10,259 nucleotides of DNA, taken from the NCBI GenBank assembly GCA_002307245.1, contig DBTW01000204.1, forward strand, positions 1 through 10,259, written 5' to 3'. The translations under genes and the position numbers were made by a program. How positions within the stretch are numbered: the first letter of the stretch is position 1; each line of letters starts with the position of its first letter. Positions 7,211 through 10,259 of this stretch are shown here, piece after piece. The stretch comes from Spirochaetaceae bacterium UBA1306. Its GTDB lineage: Bacteria > Spirochaetota > Spirochaetia > Treponematales > Rectinemataceae. The notes beneath the pieces were generated by a model that saw only the letters and a program-made list of their open reading frames with translations, was not told where the DNA came from and ran no database searches.

Positions 7211-8053
7211 ATGAGGTCGACGTTAGGCCAGACCAAGGTGCGGGACGCCACGGTCGCAGGCATTTTCTACCCCGATGATCCCACAGAGCTCGAAGAGCGC
7301 GTATCCGCCCTCCTCGAAGCCGCGAAGCCCTCGGTCTCCCGCGCGAAGGCCATACTCGCGCCCCACGCCGGACTCGATTACTCGGGAGACCTCTCCGCCT
7401 TGGCATGGAAATCCTCATTGGGACGGGAGATCGACACCGTCGTAGCCCTGTCGCCCCTGCACCGGGCCGAGGAATCCGTCGTCTATCTTCCCGAGTCGGA
7501 TTACTTCGAGATCCCGACGGGCCGCATCATCGTGGATGGCAAGCGCGTCCGCGAGCTGCGCGATTGCGGCACCCTCATGAGCGTGAACGACATCCCCCAC
7601 CTAGAGGAGCACGGCATCGAGCTCCAGCTCCCCTTCATGCTCGCCCTCTTCCCGGGCGTGCGGCTCGTTCCCCTCCTCCTCGGAAAACCGAACGCGGCCG
7701 TCGTCAAGGCCCTCGCCTCGGCTCTCGCGATCGTGTTCGGGGACAGGACGGCGAACACCTTATTCGTCCTGTCCTCCGACCTGGGCTCCTCGGTCGAGGA
7801 GCACTTGGCCTCGGCCTGCGCCGACCGCTTCCTGCGCTCGCTCCTCTCCCAGGACGCGAAGTCCATGCTCGAGGACTCCTCGGCCTACGAGGGCTCGGCC
7901 TGCGGCTCGGGCTGCGTCTCGGCCTATCTATCCTCGGGCCTCGCTGGCACGGCCAAGCCGCGGCTGCTGGGCCGTCACGACTCATCGGCGAGCAGGGAGA
8001 CGGGCGAGGAAAAGCTCGTCCATTACGCCGCGGTCGCCTTCTCCGATGAATGA
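7211..8053 (+). CDS. amrB: AmmeMemoRadiSam system protein B (Memo/MEMO1 family)
   Basis: The Memo family is related to extradiol-dioxygenase folds; human MEMO1 binds a metal and is linked to redox signalling, while the bacterial role is unsettled. This product has 280 residues, the usual size. Family motifs are AGIFYPDDP (16-24), ILAPHAG (48-54), LSPLHR (80-85), EHGIELQLPF, SSDLGS (188-193) and ACG (230-232). The human metal ligands His49, His81 and Cys244 correspond to His52, His84 (same 32-residue spacing) and Cys231, all present. The usual His after SSD (human His192) is replaced by Ser193. The ATG at 7211 is chosen because the family N-terminus follows and the -10 box lies just upstream. 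A TTG at 7193 would begin upstream of the predicted RNA start. No Shine-Dalgarno is present, as expected for a leaderless mRNA. The gene overlaps the AMMECR1 gene by eight bases. Confidence 0.93.
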   Translation: MRSTLGQTKVRDATVAGIFYPDDPTELEERVSALLEAAKPSVSRAKAILAPHAGLDYSGDLSALAWKSSLGREIDTVVALSPLHRAEESVVYLPESDYFEIPTGRIIVDGKRVRELRDCGTLMSVNDIPHLEEHGIELQLPFMLALFPGVRLVPLLLGKPNAAVVKALASALAIVFGDRTANTLFVLSSDLGSSVEEHLASACADRFLRSLLSQDAKSMLEDSSAYEGSACGSGCVSAYLSSGLAGTAKPRLLGRHDSSASRETGEEKLVHYAAVAFSDE

Positions 8054-8657
8054 GGAACCTGAAAAAGCTTTAGGCAAGCCAGCGCCCCTCAGCCCCTCCT
8101 CGGGGGCCATCCTCATCGCCACGGCCCGGGAAGCCATCTCGGCCAAGCTCGAGGACAGGGCGCCGCGTTGGCCGGCATCCTCCCCGGAACTCAACGCGCC
8201 CGGGGGCGCCTTCGTGACCCTCAGGTCGGGGCGCGGCCCGAGCGCCCCCCTGCGCGGCTGCATCGGCCGCATGAGCTCGAGCGATTCCCTCATCCGGGTC
8301 GTGAGGGCGATGGCCGCCGCCGCGGCCTTCGAGGACGCGCGCTTTCCCCCGCTCTCCCGGCCTGAGTACCCGGGCCTTTCCGTCGAGATAACCGTGCTGT
8401 CGCCCCTGCGGTCCATCGCGAAGGTTTCCGAGATCGAGGTTGGGCGCCACGGAGTCTACATGCTGAAGGGCTGGCACTCGGCCGTATTCCTCCCCCAGGT
8501 CGCGCCCGAGCAGGGCTGGGACCGCGAGGAGCTGCTCGTCAACCTGTGCTACAAGGCGGCCTTGCCGCCTAACGCGTGGAAGGCCGACGACGCCAAATTT
8601 CAGGTCTTCGAAGGGCAGATATTCGAGGAAGATTATCCGTCGCCCGCCGCGGAATAG
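8046..8657 (+). CDS. amrA: AmmeMemoRadiSam system protein A (AMMECR1 family)
   Basis: AMMECR1-domain proteins occur in all domains of life. In bacteria they are typically encoded with a Memo protein and a radical SAM enzyme, and their biochemical role is not established. The product has 203 residues. It carries the hallmark motif LRGCIG (69-74) with its conserved cysteine, followed by EITVLSPLR and the block FLPQVAPEQGWD (148-159), after which comes the LCYKAALPPNAW segment typical of the bacterial subgroup. The start ATG lies inside the end of the Memo gene (ATGAATGA, 8046-8053). No Shine-Dalgarno is visible before it, so translation probably depends on ribosomes finishing the Memo reading frame. 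The radical SAM partner is not adjacent: the next gene downstream is on the opposite strand. Confidence 0.95.
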   Translation: MNEEPEKALGKPAPLSPSSGAILIATAREAISAKLEDRAPRWPASSPELNAPGGAFVTLRSGRGPSAPLRGCIGRMSSSDSLIRVVRAMAAAAAFEDARFPPLSRPEYPGLSVEITVLSPLRSIAKVSEIEVGRHGVYMLKGWHSAVFLPQVAPEQGWDREELLVNLCYKAALPPNAWKADDAKFQVFEGQIFEEDYPSPAAE

Positions 8658-8695
8658 TCCCTTATCATGATCGCCGCGAAGTCGGGCTCTGGATC

Positions 8696-9793
8696 TCAAG
8701 TGGCCTGTCGCGGCTTTTTCAGGCGCTTCCTGAAGTCCTTGTAGTACCAGGCGCGGGCCGCCTCCGCGGCGCGGAAGCACGAGTAGGCTACGCCGCGCAG
8801 GGGATAGTCCCAAGAGCCGGCGCGATGCGCGATCTTGCCGCCGAAGCCCGTCTTGAAGCGGTAGAGGCCGGCCATGGGATGATCGGGATCGGCGGTAGGG
8901 GGAATTCCGAAGAGGTCGTACTCGAGACAGCCGGCGGCCTTCGCCGCCCGCATCGCGGCCCACTGCAGGGCATAGGCCGGCATGAGGTTGCGCTTCTCGT
9001 CGGAGGAGGCGCCGTAGAGATAGACCGCGCGCTCGCCGCGGAACAGCGTCACGATGGCCGCGAGCGCCTGCCCATCGCAGCGGGCGATCCAGAGCCTGAG
9101 GTCCGGCTCCCGGCGATCCTCGGCCAGGCCGAAGAGTCGCCGGTAGTAGGCTTCGGGATGGAGGGCGATCTTGTCGCGCTCGGAAGTGGCCCTGTAGAGC
9201 GAGTAGAATTCCGTCACGGCCTCGCCGCCGCGCTGTTCGACGATCACGCCCCTCTTCTCGGCGAGCCGCACGTTATAGCGCCACTTGCTCTTCATGGCGC
9301 CGAGGATCTCCTCCTCGCTGCCGCCGAGGCCCACCAGCACGGTATCGGGCGGCTGTACGTCGGCCGCCGCCCGGACGAGGGGCCGTCCGATCGCCGGCCG
9401 CGCGACCGCGGCGCCGGCCCTCGGCTCGGTATCCGAGTCCCCGACCGGCTCCTCTATCGCGTACCAGGGAGGATCGAAGCGCAGGAAGAGGCAGCCCTTG
9501 GGCAGGAAGGGCCTGAGAGCCTCGGAAAGCTCGGCGAGGCAGGTTGCGCGATCGCCCTCGGCGGGATCGAGCTCGGGGCCATGGGGTACGTAGGCGAAGC
9601 AGAGGCCTCCGGGAAGGCTTCGCACGAGGACGAGGAGCCGCGCGCCGGCGATCGACCCATGGGGAGCGCCCTCGAGGTCGAAGCGCAGGGCTTTCCATCC
9701 GTATACGGACTTGAAGTCGCCCCAAAAGTCGGACTGGAGGAACGATGCCGCGGTATCGGGCCCCGCGGCCGCCATGGATGCTCGAATGCTCAT
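8696..9793 (-). CDS. FemAB/FemX-family peptidoglycan ligase (aminoacyl-tRNA dependent)
   Basis: FemAB-family enzymes use aminoacyl-tRNA to add amino acids to the diamino acid side chain of lipid II, at the cytoplasmic face of the membrane. The product has 365 residues, within the family range, with two GNAT-like halves. Visible motifs are FLQSDFWGDFK (18-28), LCFAYVPHGPEL (64-75), a basic stretch KSKWRYNVRLAEKRG (168-182), VYLYGASSDEKR, YDLFGIPP and GLYRFKTGFGG near the end. These match FemX-like proteins. The charged region around 160-182 is shorter than the long coiled coil of Staphylococcus FemA. No signal peptide is seen. The start is supported by GAGG eight bases upstream (9802-9805 on the complement). 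It lies 31 bases after metG on the same strand and is probably co-transcribed. In spirochaetes with ornithine-based peptidoglycan it could add glycine to ornithine, which is an inference. Confidence 0.9.
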   Translation of the reverse strand: MSIRASMAAAGPDTAASFLQSDFWGDFKSVYGWKALRFDLEGAPHGSIAGARLLVLVRSLPGGLCFAYVPHGPELDPAEGDRATCLAELSEALRPFLPKGCLFLRFDPPWYAIEEPVGDSDTEPRAGAAVARPAIGRPLVRAAADVQPPDTVLVGLGGSEEEILGAMKSKWRYNVRLAEKRGVIVEQRGGEAVTEFYSLYRATSERDKIALHPEAYYRRLFGLAEDRREPDLRLWIARCDGQALAAIVTLFRGERAVYLYGASSDEKRNLMPAYALQWAAMRAAKAAGCLEYDLFGIPPTADPDHPMAGLYRFKTGFGGKIAHRAGSWDYPLRGVAYSCFRAAEAARAWYYKDFRKRLKKPRQAT

Positions 9794-9824
9794 GCGGACT
9801 GCCTCGGGCGCCTTGCGGCGGCCC

Positions 9825-10259
9825 TTAGCCTACCTCGCCGTCCTTGACTCTATCGAGGGAGAAAGGCCTCTGGCCGGCCATAAGGCGGCAGACGCCCACG
9901 TGTGCGAAGCCGCCCTCGGCCCTGATGGGCACCGAGAAGAAGGCGTCGACGTCTATCTCGGCCACCGCTCCCGGAAGGGCGCGCCCCTCGAGCGAGAGCC
10001 TCGTGCCGGGCGCAGCGTCGCCGGCATCGAGAACCTCGACCGCCTCCTTGACGGATGAGCCGTCCTCCCCCACCGCCTTGCGCGAGGCGGCGAGGAGCAT
10101 GCCCCGGCTTTCAACGCCGCGGAGCTTGGCGGCCTTGAGGTTGTTGACCAGGACGATGCTCTTTCCGAGGAGCTCTTCCTCTTTGTAGAAGGGCACGAGC
10201 CCCGAGACAATGACGCGCTCCTGGCCCGAACCGTCGTCCAGAGTCTCGATATAGAGCTT
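9825..10259 (-). CDS. metG: Methionyl-tRNA synthetase, C-terminal tRNA-binding domain (5' end outside window)
   Basis: MetRS charges tRNA-Met in the cytoplasm. Only the last 144 residues are inside the window, and the frame is open to base 10259. The visible part is the Trbp111/EMAP-II-type OB fold found at the C-terminus of dimeric MetRS: IVSGLVPFYKEEELLGK, then VLVNNLKAAKLRGVESRGMLLAA, which is close to the family consensus. The sequence continues about 80 residues past that consensus block (through FFSVPIRAEGG to a TAA at 9825-9827), longer than in E. coli or Bacillus MetRS. A free-standing tRNA-binding protein (CsaA or Trbp111) is possible in principle. The open upstream frame and the start of the visible domain mid-strand favour a full metG. 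The FemAB-family gene follows 31 bases downstream on the same strand. Confidence 0.9.
   Translation of the reverse strand, partial: KLYIETLDDGSGQERVIVSGLVPFYKEEELLGKSIVLVNNLKAAKLRGVESRGMLLAASRKAVGEDGSSVKEAVEVLDAGDAAPGTRLSLEGRALPGAVAEIDVDAFFSVPIRAEGGFAHVGVCRLMAGQRPFSLDRVKDGEVG

Noticed and set aside
8655..8700. Possible bidirectional terminator between the converging AMMECR1 and FemAB genes
   Set aside because: Only scattered GC-rich complementarity (CCCG/CGGG, repeated CGCCGCG) is present, without a strong stem or T runs on either strand.
8576..9847. Long plus-strand open frame (423 codons) opposite the FemAB gene
   Set aside because: It overlaps the ends of both AMMECR1 and FemAB-family genes, and its product is low-complexity Gly/Arg/Glu/Ala. 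The minus-strand frame has clear FemAB motifs.

Overview
This is a GC-rich bacterial chromosomal window (about two thirds G+C by eye), densely packed with housekeeping and nutrient-uptake genes. There are eight genes, two of them cut by the window edges, and no gap longer than about 125 bases. The best guess for the source is a high-GC member of the Spirochaetota (Treponema/Spirochaeta-like). That rests on a thiamine/TPP transporter operon under a TPP riboswitch, as known in Treponema, and on a FemAB-type ligase of the kind spirochaetes carry. It is an inference from family resemblance, not from a marker gene.

Plus strand, 1-3181: the end of clpX (AAA+ unfoldase of ClpXP) is followed after 86 bases by a complete lon (LonA protease). 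This is the common clpP-clpX-lon protein-quality-control order. The gap holds a possible -10 box and an operator-like inverted repeat. Lon ends in an unusual Lys/Ala/Pro/Arg-rich basic tail.

Plus strand, 3198-7144: a promoter-like region and a clear TPP riboswitch precede thiB-thiP-thiQ, a complete ABC importer for thiamine or its phosphates. The ThiB Shine-Dalgarno lies in the conserved 3' end of the aptamer, so control is probably at translation initiation. ThiQ carries a TOBE-like C-terminal extension absent from the short enterobacterial ThiQ.

Plus strand, 7156-8657: a second promoter with a perfect TATAAT box sits so close to its ATG that the mRNA is probably leaderless. It drives two overlapping genes of the AmmeMemoRadiSam group, a Memo-family protein (protein B) and an AMMECR1-family protein (protein A). 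The radical SAM partner is not in the window. The same 10-mer, CGGATACTCC, lies 9-10 bases upstream of the -35 box of both the thi and the Memo promoters. This hints at shared control of two otherwise unrelated operons and is the most interesting unexplained signal here.

Minus strand, 8696-10259: the 3' end of metG (methionyl-tRNA synthetase, its C-terminal tRNA-binding domain) is followed after 30 bases by a FemAB/FemX-family aminoacyl-tRNA-dependent peptidoglycan ligase. This unit converges on the Memo/AMMECR1 unit with only 38 bases between the stop codons and no obvious terminator.

No tRNA, rRNA, insertion sequence, CRISPR array or prophage gene was seen.
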